From the IMG/VR virus record IMGVR_UViG_3300006052_000017, positions 1-39,025 of that record: DNA of 39,025 bases; one strand, 5' to 3'. The DNA comes from a virus. The translations under genes were made by a program, and so were the position numbers. The notes beneath the pieces were generated by a model. That model searched no databases. It had not been told where the DNA came from and saw only the letters and a list, made by a program, of their open reading frames with translations. Every line of letters starts with the position of its first letter. Positions within the stretch are counted from its first letter, which is position 1. Shown piece by piece: positions 13,255 through 20,970 of the stretch.

Positions 13255-13580
13255 GTCAGCCCCAAGGCAAGGTCAAAGTTGGCATGCTCATCGCGGTGTT
13301 GGAGCATCCACTGCTGGTAATTCTCCGCAACCGTCATATCCACTACCCCGATATTTGGGTTGGCCTGTAAGCCAAGGGCATTCGCCATGTCCAAGTGTTC
13401 CTGGGCATGGAGCAACATCCAACTGTTGTCCTTGGGGATAATGCTCTGGATACTGCTGTTTGTCACCTGTGCGCTGACCATCGAGCGATAGGTTTGGTGC
13501 CGAAGATAGTGAGCAAGCACAAACCTGTACCAAGCATCCTCGTTGCCGTATGGTGCATCGCAAAAGATGGAAATGCTCAT
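13251..13580 (-). CDS. Hypothetical virion-region protein, 109 aa
   Basis: ATG 13580 overlaps the Rz stop, and the 3' end overlaps the next gene by 4 bases. The protein is helical and rich in His, Gln and Trp: WYRFVLAHYLRHQTYRSM, then SWMLLHAQEHLDMANALGL and ENYQQWMLQHRDEHANFDLA. The two HAxEHxxM/HRDEHxxF-like segments look like an internal repeat of a His/Glu helical hairpin, possibly metal-binding. It sits between lysis and ejection genes. The function is unknown. Confidence 0.75.
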   Translation of the reverse strand: MSISIFCDAPYGNEDAWYRFVLAHYLRHQTYRSMVSAQVTNSSIQSIIPKDNSWMLLHAQEHLDMANALGLQANPNIGVVDMTVAENYQQWMLQHRDEHANFDLALGLT

Positions 13581-14041
13581 TTCTCAAGCCGTCTTACCTC
13601 GTCCCCGAGCCGGTCGGCTTCGGCAGCGCATTGCTTTCCAAAGTCGTCAAGGTTTGTTGCCAGTAGCCCGAGGGCTTTGGCGGAGGCGATACTGGCATCA
13701 CCACTGGTGCCTTGGGGCAATCCGACACTGAGACTTGCGGTTGCGGAGGCGATGTAGTCGTGCAGCTTTGCAGAAACGCTATTGAGAGTCCGAGTAGCGT
13801 TATCTCGGGCCAGTCTATCCAGTAGGGCTTGCCGTTGGGCTTCATCGACCGCATCTTGCAACTCCTTCTGTTTTACCGCAGCCTGCTTCAAGAAATCCGC
13901 TGTTTTCTTGGCATCTTCTGCCACCAGGTCCACATAACGACTGTTCAGGTGGTCAATCTCCGGCCTCGCATAGACGAAATATAGGATCACCGCCCCCAAA
14001 AGGGCCATCAGCCCATACTTTGCCACTGTCAGGTAGATCAT
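13577..14041 (-). CDS. Rz: Rz-like inner-membrane spanin
   Basis: 154 aa. ATG 14041 overlaps the holin stop. An N-terminal signal anchor (YGLMALLGAVILYFVYA, residues about 9-25) is followed by a periplasmic coiled coil (LVAEDAKKTADFLKQAAVKQ, LQDAVDEAQRQALLDRLARD) and a less ordered C-terminus. This is the layout of inner-membrane spanins, which span the periplasm with the outer-membrane partner and fuse the membranes at the end of lysis. The partner lies completely inside this gene in another frame, which strongly supports the call. It implies a Gram-negative host. Confidence 0.85.
   Translation of the reverse strand: MIYLTVAKYGLMALLGAVILYFVYARPEIDHLNSRYVDLVAEDAKKTADFLKQAAVKQKELQDAVDEAQRQALLDRLARDNATRTLNSVSAKLHDYIASATASLSVGLPQGTSGDASIASAKALGLLATNLDDFGKQCAAEADRLGDEVRRLEK
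13594..13854 (-). CDS. Rz1: Rz1-like outer-membrane lipoprotein spanin, nested in Rz
   Basis: 86 aa, read in a different frame entirely within Rz. ATG 13854 has AAGGAG 7 bases upstream, an ideal site. Residues about 17-31 form a signal segment (EITLLGLSIAFLQSC) ending in an LQSC lipobox. After the acylated Cys comes a Pro-rich region (TTTSPPQPQVSV, PVSPPPKPSGYW) typical of Rz1. Fully embedded Rz1 genes are well known from lambda and its relatives. Confidence 0.85.
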   Translation of the reverse strand: MRSMKPNGKPYWIDWPEITLLGLSIAFLQSCTTTSPPQPQVSVSDCPKAPVVMPVSPPPKPSGYWQQTLTTLESNALPKPTGSGTR

Positions 14042-14238
14042 TGCTTCTCAGACTGGTTCTTTGCGGCGATGGCAGCACCAATAGCAGCCAACCCAAATGC
14101 GAACGACTTGTAGGTTTCCTCCGTTGGGGAGTGCGTGCAAAACTGAAACAGCATCGCAACTCCACCAGCAGACAGCAGGGCGCGAACAACGCACCAGCTT
14201 GCGTTGTCGCGCTCCGTAAACCAGTTCTTCCAGAACAT
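14038..14238 (-). CDS. Holin candidate, 66 aa
   Basis: ATG 14238, with 4-base overlap to Rz. A charged N-terminus (WKNWFTERDNASW) is followed by two hydrophobic segments, VVRALLSAGGVAMLFQF and SFAFGLAAIGAAIAA, and a short basic tail (KNQSEKQ). Two-helix proteins of this size directly before Rz/Rz1 are usually holins that open the inner membrane to release or activate the endolysin. No dual start is obvious. Confidence 0.75.
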   Translation of the reverse strand: MFWKNWFTERDNASWCVVRALLSAGGVAMLFQFCTHSPTEETYKSFAFGLAAIGAAIAAKNQSEKQ

Positions 14239-14239
14239 C

Positions 14240-14617
14240 TTAGGTCACGCCAAGCTCGCCCTCTCCGATAAGGGTCAGGGCCGTTGTAGTGCCAGCACCG
14301 CCAACCAGGAAGTCGGCAACGTCCAGGCGGATCATCCCGTACCACTCCGCATAGCTGTTGGCCGCAACCGAGGAACCAAACCCCATGAGCGAGTTCGAGG
14401 AGCTAGCCGTTGCACCCGTAGCGCCGATACAAAGCGTGAACGTAACCGGGGCTGCTGTTACGTTGACGATACGGATGTGACGAATCACAAAATACAGGTT
14501 GGTCGAGGTAGAAGGCATACCCACGCCACCAGTCGTCGTTCCTGGGTTGAGGATGTTGGTGGTCAAGGTGGTCGTCAGAGCCACCGGGCCAAAACGTACA
14601 ATCTTGTTTGCTGCCAT
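14240..14617 (-). CDS. Small beta-rich virion protein, 125 aa
   Basis: ATG 14617. The sequence is rich in Thr, Val, Gly and Ala with alternating strands: VRFGPVALTTTLTTNILNPG, STSTNLYFVIRHIRIVNVTA, and WYGMIRLDVADFLVGGAG. It ends LIGEGELGVT. The pattern of a short beta sandwich with IRIVNVT resembles small head-decoration or fibre-base proteins. It shares its general style with the 156-aa and 107-aa proteins at 29364 and 30055. It stands between the collagen-like fibre and the holin. The role is inferred. Confidence 0.7.
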   Translation of the reverse strand: MAANKIVRFGPVALTTTLTTNILNPGTTTGGVGMPSTSTNLYFVIRHIRIVNVTAAPVTFTLCIGATGATASSSNSLMGFGSSVAANSYAEWYGMIRLDVADFLVGGAGTTTALTLIGEGELGVT

Positions 14618-14626
14618 GTGTGGCTC

Positions 14627-16138
14627 CTATTTCAGTCTTTCCATTGTTACTTGTTGCACCGACCAAGAATCGCTGGTCACAGCGACGCTCGAATAAAACC
14701 GTAGATCCAAAGTCTGAGGACCGGCTGTTACCGTAGTGCTGGCCGGTGTGATCCCAGAGGTAGCCACCAGCGTTGCCGAGGCCACCCTGTTATTGCAATA
14801 TCCTGTAGTCCAAATAGCCGTTGTACTCGAAGCTGTCAAGATCATTTCCAACTCCCAGTTTGTCGTCTGGGCAGTGGAAGCGAGAACGGCTCCTACTGTC
14901 AAAACAGTCAGGGAAGTTGACCCCCAAAATGCGGCGCACAATGCGTTGCGTGCTGTTGCAGAGGACACAGCTACGAAAGTTCCATGCGCCCGCACCCTCC
15001 AAACCGATCCAACAGCCGCCACCTGATTTAACTGGGTAATGCCCCCAGTCGTGGGGGTAACAGTCGAGTTGATGGTCGTCAGGGCTGTCAAACCACCCGC
15101 ATTGACCGTATCCGGGTCAAACCCGCCGCCACCGTAGATGTGGCTTATGGCTTCCGATGCCACATCCACCCCATCCGAAGTATCAATGGTGAAATGAGCA
15201 GAGGGTCCCATAGGCCCTTGGGAGCCTGTCACCCCAGGGCTTCCCTGAGGCCCTTGGTGCATGAAGAATGGTTCGTCTGCGTCCGGTGCTTCCAGATACA
15301 CGGCAGGTCCCGTAGGCCCCTGCGCCCCCGTTGTTCCAACCCCCGCAGCCCCGGCGGGGCCGGGAATAATCATTGGCTCATCAGCCTCGGGAGCCTCTAG
15401 GTACACAGCAGGACCGATAGGACCCTGAGCACCAGTAGACCCGGCAGCGCCAGCCGCCCCAGGTGGCCCTGGTATGGCTAGCGGCTCATCTGCTTCGGGG
15501 GCTTCGAGATAAACAGCAGGACCAGGAGGGCCAGCAGAGCCAGTAGTGCCAATGCCAGTAGCCCCAGGCGGACCAGGAACGACAGCAGGCTCATCGGGAG
15601 GGTCAGAATCGAGGTAGATGAAAGCCGTTGTGGTGATGTTTGTCGTGACTCCGGGAGGCCCCTGCGGACCAGGCGGGCCAGGAATCGGCATACCGTCATC
15701 ACCATCGGCACCATCCAATGCTATTGGTTGCGCTGCAACACCGGGACTACCCTGCTGGCCGGGGTTTCCAGGCGGACCGGGGATACCGGGAATAGGCATC
15801 CCATCGTCCCCATCTGCACCATCGAGTGCTATGGGGTACGCCGCTACTCCGGGTGCCCCAGGAATCCCCTGCAAGCCCTGCGGTCCTTGTGGGCCGGGTA
15901 TGGGCATACCGTCATCGCCATCAGCCCCGTCCAGGGCAATCGGCATGGCGGCTGTTCCCGGTGCCCCAGGTGTTCCAGGTGTTCCGGGCGCTCCTGCCGC
16001 CCCAGGAATACCCGGTATGGGCATCCCATCGTCACCATCCTCGCCGTCCAAGCCAAGGCCAATAGGACCCTGCGGCCCCATCGGTCCTTGAGGGCCTACA
16101 CCACCCCCACCACCGCTTCCAGGGTTGTAGACAGGCAT
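14627..16138 (-). CDS. Collagen-like phage fibre protein, 503 aa
   Basis: ATG 16138 (MPVYNPGSGGGGG) forms a TAATG junction with the upstream stop; the frame is open further but the extension is not protein-like. After a glycine run comes a Gly-X-Y collagen region of about 260 residues. It is interrupted at regular intervals by eight acidic blocks: four of the type LDGADGDDGMPIPG, then four of the type YLEAPEADEPLAIPG. The C-terminal 190 residues are a beta-rich domain (GGITQLNQVAAVGSVWRVRA, NWELEMILTASSTTAIW, TLDLRFYSSVAV), probably a trimeric jelly-roll head. Collagen-like phage proteins form trimeric rods in fibres or head appendages. Confidence 0.85.
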   Translation of the reverse strand: MPVYNPGSGGGGGVGPQGPMGPQGPIGLGLDGEDGDDGMPIPGIPGAAGAPGTPGTPGAPGTAAMPIALDGADGDDGMPIPGPQGPQGLQGIPGAPGVAAYPIALDGADGDDGMPIPGIPGPPGNPGQQGSPGVAAQPIALDGADGDDGMPIPGPPGPQGPPGVTTNITTTAFIYLDSDPPDEPAVVPGPPGATGIGTTGSAGPPGPAVYLEAPEADEPLAIPGPPGAAGAAGSTGAQGPIGPAVYLEAPEADEPMIIPGPAGAAGVGTTGAQGPTGPAVYLEAPDADEPFFMHQGPQGSPGVTGSQGPMGPSAHFTIDTSDGVDVASEAISHIYGGGGFDPDTVNAGGLTALTTINSTVTPTTGGITQLNQVAAVGSVWRVRAHGTFVAVSSATARNALCAAFWGSTSLTVLTVGAVLASTAQTTNWELEMILTASSTTAIWTTGYCNNRVASATLVATSGITPASTTVTAGPQTLDLRFYSSVAVTSDSWSVQQVTMERLK

Positions 16139-16419
16139 TACTGGAACTCTTGTATGGCTATTGTCGTGCCACTGGGGGAGATTGCGAACACATCCCCGTT
16201 GAAGAAGGAGTATGGGTCCATGTTCCATACCCCGTTCTGGGCTAGGGCTATGCCACCATTGGGGATTGCGGGGTCCTCACAGCCAAGGAACACGTAGTTG
16301 GTGCCCACGTTGACGATGATTAACCCCTTGCGAAAAGGGTTGGCTGGCAGGACGTTAATGCTCGCCGCCCCTACGTTGACCGATAGGGGTGCATTGGCGA
16401 ATCCAGAGCCACCAGACAT
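16138..16419 (-). CDS. Small beta-rich virion protein, 93 aa
   Basis: ATG 16419; both ends are coupled by overlap. After SGGSGFANAPLSVNVG comes ASINVLPANPFRKGLIIVNV and GTNYVFLGCEDPAIPNGGIA, ending FNGDVFAISPSGTTIAIQEF. NPxRKGLIIVNVGTNxVFLG is a pattern I know from small phage virion proteins that cap or decorate fibres and heads. It precedes the collagen-like gene with a TAATG junction, so it is probably made together with that fibre. No enzymatic motif. Confidence 0.7.
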   Translation of the reverse strand: MSGGSGFANAPLSVNVGAASINVLPANPFRKGLIIVNVGTNYVFLGCEDPAIPNGGIALAQNGVWNMDPYSFFNGDVFAISPSGTTIAIQEFQ

Positions 16420-16832
16420 TACTCAACAGTCAACCAAAACTCGTTGACCCCCGCCTGCAAGCCCATGAATACGGCAAACGCATCCGCCGACCCGAGTACA
16501 GCGGATTGCCCCTCTAGGGAACCAAGTGCAGACCCCAGAAGAATACAGCCTTGCGAGTCTATCTCCGGCAGATTCCCCTTGTGAAACAGTATCCCCGTGT
16601 GCCCCGGAACCGCTGTCACTTGGAAAGTCTCGAACGGCAGGCCTCCGGTCAAAACGTGAATACCCCTCTGACACAGGTATCTCCCAGGAGGTACTTTTGG
16701 TAGCCATAGATCCCCCTCGTCTTGAAGGTAGGCATGCTCTGCGCACATGCAAACCTGCGCTCCATCACAGTTCTTGATATAGCCAAAGGACCCATTGGGG
16801 CCTACCGCAAACCGAGATAGGGTCATGTCCAT
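16419..16832 (-). CDS. DUF5675-family protein, candidate peptidoglycan-active lysis enzyme
   Basis: 137 aa. ATG 16832 has GAAGGGG 7 bases upstream and forms a TGATG junction. It fits the DUF5675 pattern: MTLSRFAVGPNGSFGYI, then CAEHAYLQ, PKVPPGRYLCQRGIHVL, FETFQVTAVPGHTGILFHKG and SQGCILLG. H84 and C96 (FHKGN...GC) are spaced like the His/Cys pair of L,D-transpeptidase (YkuD) folds. No classical lysozyme or amidase exists in the window, so this is the best endolysin candidate. Activity is inferred from fold-like motifs and operon position, not proven. Confidence 0.7.
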   Translation of the reverse strand: MDMTLSRFAVGPNGSFGYIKNCDGAQVCMCAEHAYLQDEGDLWLPKVPPGRYLCQRGIHVLTGGLPFETFQVTAVPGHTGILFHKGNLPEIDSQGCILLGSALGSLEGQSAVLGSADAFAVFMGLQAGVNEFWLTVE

Positions 16833-17140
16833 CAGGAGCCCCTTCTCTGGCCGTCTACGCGACCCACCAGCTTGTCCAGTTCTTCCTTGATGGCATCCAA
16901 CTTCTCGTTCAACTTGTCGTTCTTGGCGTCGTCGTTGGCAGCATGATGGGCTACCCATTCCTTGACGCTGGATATGTCCTTGGAGTTTTCTCGAACATCG
17001 GCGGAAAGGAAGGCGACAGTGTAGATAGCCGATCCTATGACCCCAAGGATGGCAACTAACCCCTCAACGGATAGGTTCTTCACTAAAAACACCTTCCCTT
17101 GTTCCGGGTCTGTAGACCGTTTCGTGGTAGCAATCATCAT
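16832..17140 (-). CDS. Membrane-anchored coiled-coil protein, possibly holin-related, 102 aa
   Basis: ATG 17140 overlaps the preceding stop (TGATG) and has AAGGGTG upstream. A polar N-terminus (TKRSTDPEQGKVFLVKNLSV) leads to one membrane segment (GLVAILGVIGSAIYTVAFLSA, about residues 28-48). A charged coiled coil follows (NDDAKNDKLNEKLDAIKEELDKL). The arrangement resembles small phage membrane proteins placed directly before endolysins, such as XhlA-like or class III-like proteins, with which it could work as an accessory holin. Confidence 0.65.
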   Translation of the reverse strand: MMIATTKRSTDPEQGKVFLVKNLSVEGLVAILGVIGSAIYTVAFLSADVRENSKDISSVKEWVAHHAANDDAKNDKLNEKLDAIKEELDKLVGRVDGQRRGS

Positions 17141-17715
17141 CAGAAGTTCACCCTTATCGACAGATCGGTTTCCTTCCACCCTAACCCCTGGAAGTCAACA
17201 TTGGAATTGACCACCCGCAGCAGCCTCCAATTTACTAGCAAATCCACGTTCTTGACAGAGTACCCAAAACCGATTAGCGGGCTGTAAACCATCCGATTAT
17301 TACCAACCAATAAGGGTCTGGGAGTGTCTACCCCATCATTCCAGTCGGGTACTGCCATCGAGAACCGGGGCCAAGCCAGCCCCACCCCCAACTGCCCGAA
17401 AACAGGCCCCCAATGAGGCTCCCAGTTGGCCCAGACCCCCGATGGATGCTCCGACCCGAGGAAATGGGAAAAGGGGATCTTCCCGCTGGTACACATGGGT
17501 TCGTTGTTCCCGCAGGCTACGGCTGTTGAAGTCATCCTCCCCAATTCCTCAACAGTCACCGACCAGTTTTCCCCTCGAACGCCCACCCCTGCGCTCACCC
17601 CACGGGTATTGAACTGTGCCGGTTGGGGATACTCCCACCAGGTTCCATCGGGCGGGATGCTCTCGCTGGTGAAACCGGCAAGCAGGGAGATACACAGGTG
17701 TAGAAGGCAGGTCAT
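17140..17715 (-). CDS. Secreted protein, outer-membrane beta-barrel candidate, 191 aa
   Basis: ATG 17715. The short hydrophobic N-terminus MTCLLHLCISLLAGFTSES looks like a signal peptide. The body alternates polar and hydrophobic residues in strand-like stretches (VSAGVGVRGENWSVTVEELG, QLGVGLAWPRFSMAVPDW, SPLIGFGYSVKNVDLLVNW, WRLLRVVNSN). The protein ends in TDLSIRVNF, with a C-terminal Phe and alternating pattern as in the assembly signal of outer-membrane barrels. A phage-encoded porin-like or Lom/Ail-like barrel could change the host surface. A virion or enzyme role cannot be excluded. Confidence 0.55.
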   Translation of the reverse strand: MTCLLHLCISLLAGFTSESIPPDGTWWEYPQPAQFNTRGVSAGVGVRGENWSVTVEELGRMTSTAVACGNNEPMCTSGKIPFSHFLGSEHPSGVWANWEPHWGPVFGQLGVGLAWPRFSMAVPDWNDGVDTPRPLLVGNNRMVYSPLIGFGYSVKNVDLLVNWRLLRVVNSNVDFQGLGWKETDLSIRVNF

Positions 17716-18621
17716 TTAGTATCCAGAAAACATCAGCGCAACTATTCCTGCTTGCGCAATAGTGGGTGGGTAGGCATTGGTACAGTTATTCCCGAGCAGC
17801 ACGGGAAAATCAAAGTTCGGCGTTACGGCAATGAAGTTCGCCGCCCCCGGCCCGGTTGCTATTGTCTGACTCAACATCGTTCCTGCTGGCGCAGGAGTCC
17901 ACAAGGGGGACGGCGCACCCGCTGCCTGACCGCCACCACTAGGCCCAACAACACCGCAGTAGGACGCCCATGTATTCATGGTGTCCACATACGCCCCAAC
18001 GACCAGGGAGTTGACGTATGAATCAATCCGATAGGTATACCCGTTGTAGAAAGTTGTGTTGAAGTACGGTGAATACCTTGTGGTCGTGTTGTTCATTGCG
18101 CAGCTAGTGGGAGTGTACGAATTGGATACGATCCCAGAGTTCAACCCGCTAACGGTTCCGGCAAAGGTGTACTGGTTGATCCATACATGTGCTGGCCCAG
18201 ATCCAGCATGTCCTGACGGTGGATACACGCCAACAGCGGTACAAGTAATAGACCTTGCGGCCTGCAATTTGGCAACAGGAATAACTGCCCACCCGATGTA
18301 AACAGCAGCGCCGCAGTACAAAGCCCCTGCTGCTCCGTTGCTTGGGTTTTGCCCACCATCGCCGGCATAAGGACCGCCACCACTAACCGTGTAGGTAATG
18401 CTATTTGTTGTATCGGTAATTACGGGAGAACTCATGCTAAGACCGCTGTAGCCAGCGTTATACGCACACATGTACGTAACGCAGATTACGTCGAGTCCAT
18501 ACCCAAGAGTCGTATTGGGTATCACAGCAGATCCGAATGTCGTCCCCGTAGCACCGTTGTAATAGCTATCGGTGGTTGTCCCGGTGGTCAGGGAGTTGAT
18601 TTTTGCTGGATTGTTTGCCAT
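17716..18621 (-). CDS. Tail-associated accessory protein, 301 aa, paralogue of the 299-aa protein at 20071
   Basis: ATG 18621. Gly/Thr/Tyr-rich and beta-structured. It shares order and motifs with the 20071-20970 product: VITDTTNSITYTV against IVDSTNGVVYHG, YIGWAVIPVAKLQAARSITC against YIGFAPVATFNTSRTLTI, LWTPAPAGT against NWTPAPAGL, and a C-terminal AGIVALMFSGY against AYGIATITGF. Each copy follows a fibre gene, so these proteins may be receptor-binding tips or fibre accessory heads. A duplication followed by strong divergence is apparent. Function is inferred from position. Confidence 0.7.
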   Translation of the reverse strand: MANNPAKINSLTTGTTTDSYYNGATGTTFGSAVIPNTTLGYGLDVICVTYMCAYNAGYSGLSMSSPVITDTTNSITYTVSGGGPYAGDGGQNPSNGAAGALYCGAAVYIGWAVIPVAKLQAARSITCTAVGVYPPSGHAGSGPAHVWINQYTFAGTVSGLNSGIVSNSYTPTSCAMNNTTTRYSPYFNTTFYNGYTYRIDSYVNSLVVGAYVDTMNTWASYCGVVGPSGGGQAAGAPSPLWTPAPAGTMLSQTIATGPGAANFIAVTPNFDFPVLLGNNCTNAYPPTIAQAGIVALMFSGY

Positions 18622-18622
18622 G

Positions 18623-20071
18623 TCAATCCAGTGAAAATGGAGCAGACGGTGGGGTGAATGGAGCCGAGTACCTTGCGATATTGCTTACTCGGAACTCGTC
18701 TACGTACATGGTTGGCGTGTATCCAGAATTAAATGATATCGAACCAATACTCATGTCGGACGATGGTTGGATGGTGGTTGCGGAAGTAATGGTTCCGGCA
18801 GACGCGCCATCTACCCATATCGTGAATGTAGTCCCACTTTTAGTAACGGCAATGTGATGCCATGCGCCAGTGGAAACAGCCGTTGTAGGGCCTATCATCG
18901 TTGGAAAACCGCTTCCATTTCCCCAATACAACTGCCCCGATGTATTGAAGTACAAGGTACAGTAGAAGTTAAACGAGTTCCCGTTATACGACCACATCGC
19001 GCCATTGGATGCGCCGTATGAAATAATCCAGAAGAACCCCTCTACCGTCCATGTGGCCCCGGTCATGGCATTAGTTATGGCTGTTGCCGATGCAGTGGGA
19101 TTGTTCAGGGAGCAAACATCCGCCGATACAGTCCCATCGAATCTAGCGGAAGAAGCCCCAAACTTCTTCTGCACCGTACTGATGTAAAAGTTGATCGGAG
19201 GAATGTTCGATGTGTTTAAGCTGGAGTATTTACCCGTCACCGCATCGTAGGTAACGTATCCACTGGTTTCGTCAAAGTGGTACAACAACGCCGTGTTGTA
19301 CTGCGTGGACATGTTGTTGACGAGATACGCATACCAGTTCGTATCGCTGCGGTAGGTCGCTATCAGCAGGTCGCACTGGTTTGCGGTCGATGTGACCGCC
19401 CCCGCAGTGCCACCAGCCCACTTGATATTGGTGGGCCACACCACCGTCCTGCCACCCGTGCTGTCCTGCTGGAACCAGATGTTGACCGTCTGCCCTGGCT
19501 GCGGGTTGGAAAACGTCATCGAGGTAATGTTGCCGGTCATCGTCACGGCCTGCACATTGCTCTTGGATACGTCGAAGGTCTGCGTGGCATTGAAGGTGAC
19601 AGCCAACTCCGGCTCTGCACTGCCCCTAACAACGCCTCCACCGTGCGCCTGGAAGGTGTTGTTGTTGTATAGCTGCCAGCCACCCAAGCCCCCATTGAGG
19701 CTCGATAGCCACTCGAAACTCACGATCTGCCCACCGGCCACCAGCCCCGGATAGGCGGGCAGGCCCCCACGGGCATAGACGTTATGCGCCCCCAGGCCAT
19801 TGATGTTGATGGTGACGTTGCCCGTGTTGGTCGTCAGCACCTTCACGTGAATAATGAACCCGTCAGCAGGAGCCGACCAGTTGGGAACAGTCCCTATGAT
19901 GTTGTTGGTGAACCCCGTGTCCTGAAAGTAGGTCACGAACCACGATGGGTTGGCAAAGTAGGTGTTGAGCAGGGCAAAGTTCTGGTCGAGCAGGACCAGC
20001 AGCTTGCTCAAGTTCTGGATCGGCTGTAGCGGTGTTCCAGTTGCAAACAGGGTTAGACCGGGAACAGCCAT
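18623..20071 (-). CDS. Tail fibre with shared N-terminal domain and C-terminal LamG-like domain, 482 aa
   Basis: ATG 20071, TGATG junction. The first 100 residues (LSKLLVLLDQNFALLNTYFA, VLTTNTGNVTININGLGAHN) match the N-terminus of the fibre proteins at 20967 and 21743. A second domain carries GQTVNIWFQQDSTGGRTVVW, also shared with the 20967 product. The last 220 residues form a concanavalin/LamG-type domain: YHFDETSG, ASSARFDG, WTVEGFFWI, WHHIAVTKSGTTFTIWVDG and YVDEFRVSNIARY. LamG-like folds often bind sugars, so this fibre probably contacts surface polysaccharide. Confidence 0.8.
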   Translation of the reverse strand: MAVPGLTLFATGTPLQPIQNLSKLLVLLDQNFALLNTYFANPSWFVTYFQDTGFTNNIIGTVPNWSAPADGFIIHVKVLTTNTGNVTININGLGAHNVYARGGLPAYPGLVAGGQIVSFEWLSSLNGGLGGWQLYNNNTFQAHGGGVVRGSAEPELAVTFNATQTFDVSKSNVQAVTMTGNITSMTFSNPQPGQTVNIWFQQDSTGGRTVVWPTNIKWAGGTAGAVTSTANQCDLLIATYRSDTNWYAYLVNNMSTQYNTALLYHFDETSGYVTYDAVTGKYSSLNTSNIPPINFYISTVQKKFGASSARFDGTVSADVCSLNNPTASATAITNAMTGATWTVEGFFWIISYGASNGAMWSYNGNSFNFYCTLYFNTSGQLYWGNGSGFPTMIGPTTAVSTGAWHHIAVTKSGTTFTIWVDGASAGTITSATTIQPSSDMSIGSISFNSGYTPTMYVDEFRVSNIARYSAPFTPPSAPFSLD

Positions 20072-20970
20072 CAGAACCCCGTTATCGTGGCGATGCCGTA
20101 TGCACCGTTGGAACTCAAATTCTGCCCAGAATAGTTACCCGTCCTGATCTGGCTATAGTTAAACGGGGAAATGGTAGGGCAGTAATCCACCATGAACTGC
20201 GCAATGTAGCTGCCAATATTCTTGTTGTATGCCAACCCTGCTGGCGCTGGCGTCCAATTGGCTGTTGGCGCAGAGCCGGAGTATGCCGTCTGCCCATCTG
20301 CCGTACCCCCAACAACTATGTCGCCAGCAGCAGTTGGGGAAATGGTAGGTCCATACGTGCCACCAGAGGCAACCGAGAATGTTCCACCAGCAGAAGATCC
20401 AACGTGCATCCCAGAACTCAATGTTCTGCTGGTGCTCCCAAGGTACAGGTCAGACAACGCGCTAGTAGCCGAATAGGATGCCCCGACTGTGACAATCGAG
20501 GGCCACGTTATTGTTAGCGTTCTGCTGGTATTGAATGTGGCTACAGGAGCAAAACCTATATAAATCCAAACACCAGTGGTTTCCTGAATATACGGTGGCG
20601 TTGGAGGCGGTGGAGTGTAGTAGACGATGGTTGCGCCAGCATCAGCACCATACGGCCCGTGATAGACAACGCCATTTGTGGAATCTACTATCTGGGGAGC
20701 ACCGCTGATAGTTATTCCGTTCCCATTGGTGTTGTACCCAAGATTGTCCACATAATTTATCAACACCACATGCGCCATGTACCCAAGGCATGACCCAATT
20801 CCACCAGGGGTGGATACGAAAGTCCCCGCGTAGTTCGTGTAGGTTCCTGCCGTTGGGAGAAATCCACCTGAATACGTAATGGTTCCGCCGCCAACGACGC
20901 CCGTGGTAATGAACGATGGCACAACCGGAGGCTGCGGAGCATCCTGCATGGTGCGTGCGAGCCAGGTCAT
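20071..20970 (-). CDS. Tail-associated accessory protein, 299 aa, paralogue of the 301-aa protein at 17716
   Basis: ATG 20970 overlaps the next upstream gene by 4 bases. Beta-rich with Gly/Thr/Tyr: GGGTITYSGGFLPTAG, HVVLINYVDNLGYNTNGNG, a Pro-run (YYTPPPPTPPYIQ), and the shared motifs IVDSTNGVVYHGPYG, GVWIYIGFAPVATFN and WTPAPAGLAYNKNIG. The start MTWLARTMQDAPQPPVVPSF differs from the paralogue. It follows a fibre gene as the other copy does, giving a repeated pattern of fibre plus accessory head. It might be a second receptor-binding specificity. Confidence 0.7.
   Translation of the reverse strand: MTWLARTMQDAPQPPVVPSFITTGVVGGGTITYSGGFLPTAGTYTNYAGTFVSTPGGIGSCLGYMAHVVLINYVDNLGYNTNGNGITISGAPQIVDSTNGVVYHGPYGADAGATIVYYTPPPPTPPYIQETTGVWIYIGFAPVATFNTSRTLTITWPSIVTVGASYSATSALSDLYLGSTSRTLSSGMHVGSSAGGTFSVASGGTYGPTISPTAAGDIVVGGTADGQTAYSGSAPTANWTPAPAGLAYNKNIGSYIAQFMVDYCPTISPFNYSQIRTGNYSGQNLSSNGAYGIATITGF

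Noticed and set aside
15250-16050. CRISPR-like or satellite repeats
   Set aside because: The periodic DNA encodes Gly-X-Y collagen units with varied codons; there are no identical repeats with unique spacers.
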